42,429 nucleotides of DNA, taken from assembly GCA_022844565.1 (NCBI GenBank), contig JALHLK010000043.1, positions 1 to 42,429 on the forward strand. The letters are read 5' to 3'. The notes under the pieces are model-generated. The model was not told where the DNA came from. It saw only the letters and a program-made list of their open reading frames with translations, and ran no database searches. Numbering within the stretch: position 1 is the stretch's first letter; each line of letters begins with the position of its first letter. This document shows positions 42,340-42,429 of the stretch, in pieces. A program made the translations under genes and the position numbers. The stretch comes from Saprospiraceae bacterium (lineage in GTDB: Bacteria > Bacteroidota > Bacteroidia > Chitinophagales > Saprospiraceae).

Positions 42340-42429
42340 CTATAATAATATTCTCTTAGCTGGTGCACGAAGGCCCCAGTTCAGAGCTAAAATCGTTTGC
42401 GACGATTTCTTTACGCTCTTCTTGCCTTG
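42340..42429 (-). CDS. Possible C-terminal fragment of a CDS cut by the right edge
   Basis: On the minus strand the frame is open from the edge through 29 codons to TAG at 42342-42340, ending NWGLRAPAKRILL. Its N-terminal part is outside the window and I do not recognise a family. The frame contains a hairpin (AAATCGT 42390-42396 with ACGATTT 42402-42408), so it may be chance. Confidence 0.2.
   Translation of the reverse strand, partial: QGKKSVKKSSQTILALNWGLRAPAKRILL

Noticed and set aside
1-42429. CRISPR array, prophage or large defence island
   Set aside because: No regularly spaced repeats, cas genes, phage structural genes or integrase were seen; only the Rpn unit and the broken higBA pair suggest defence-type genes.

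Overview
This is an AT-rich chromosomal window from a member of the Bacteroidota. The evidence is a SusC/SusD pair, a Bacteroidota-type RNase H1 with a viroplasmin-like N-terminus, an ExbB-ExbD-ExbD cluster, many promoter boxes of the form TAnnTTTG just upstream of start codons, and few Shine-Dalgarno sequences. DUF1501/DUF1553 proteins and the general gene mix fit Saprospiria/Chitinophagia-like environmental lineages; a genus cannot be named from the sequence.

Layout. (1) 1-1,340: a truncated gene at the edge and a higBA-type toxin-antitoxin pair whose toxin is frameshifted. (2) 1,345-3,200: a secreted NTF2-like protein and a nucleoside-type MFS transporter. (3) 3,282-6,097: a 163-bp MITE with 9-bp target duplications, then a two-gene unit with a Wzz-like chain-length protein and an O-antigen ligase/polymerase. 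(4) 6,153-7,442: an SRPBCC-VOC-VOC fusion. (5) 7,585-8,869: an Rpn-type nuclease followed by a tandem copy of its own C-terminal domain that begins exactly at the nuclease gene's internal ATG. (6) 8,819-12,407: pntAA-pntAB-pntB-fabG operon, then an orphan promoter-terminator pair that looks like an ~80-nt small RNA. (7) 12,823-16,895: HU, TPR protein, a 30-residue basic COX24-type protein, RNase G/E and a VOC protein. (8) 17,259-24,611: lgt, a PqiA-like protein, an IscA/HesB protein and a very large NtrY-like histidine kinase. (9) 24,756-27,236: exbB, an unknown four-helix membrane protein, two exbD genes, and tRNA-Ser(GGA). (10) 27,446-32,425: tatD and rnhA (divergent), glutathione peroxidase, a multipass membrane protein, an SDR pseudogene and a DUF4197 protein. 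(11) 32,673-41,861: a susD relic, susD, susC, a DUF1501 protein and a DUF1549/DUF1553 cytochrome-like lipoprotein.

The intergenic space holds several symmetric fold-back elements. One family has three copies (two in direct orientation of exactly 176 bp, one inverted and diverged of 171 bp), each centred on a 4-nt loop with complementary arms whose sequences differ between copies in a compensatory way. Two other fold-backs (3,282-3,444 and 41,951-42,114) look like MITEs of different families. With the SDR pseudogene, the higB frameshift and the susD relic, they indicate a genome with active small-element turnover.

The most promising observations are the Rpn gene with its separate C-terminal-domain gene (candidate toxin/inhibitor arrangement), the covarying fold-back family, and the candidate small RNA. 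All calls come from reading the sequence; no database search was run.
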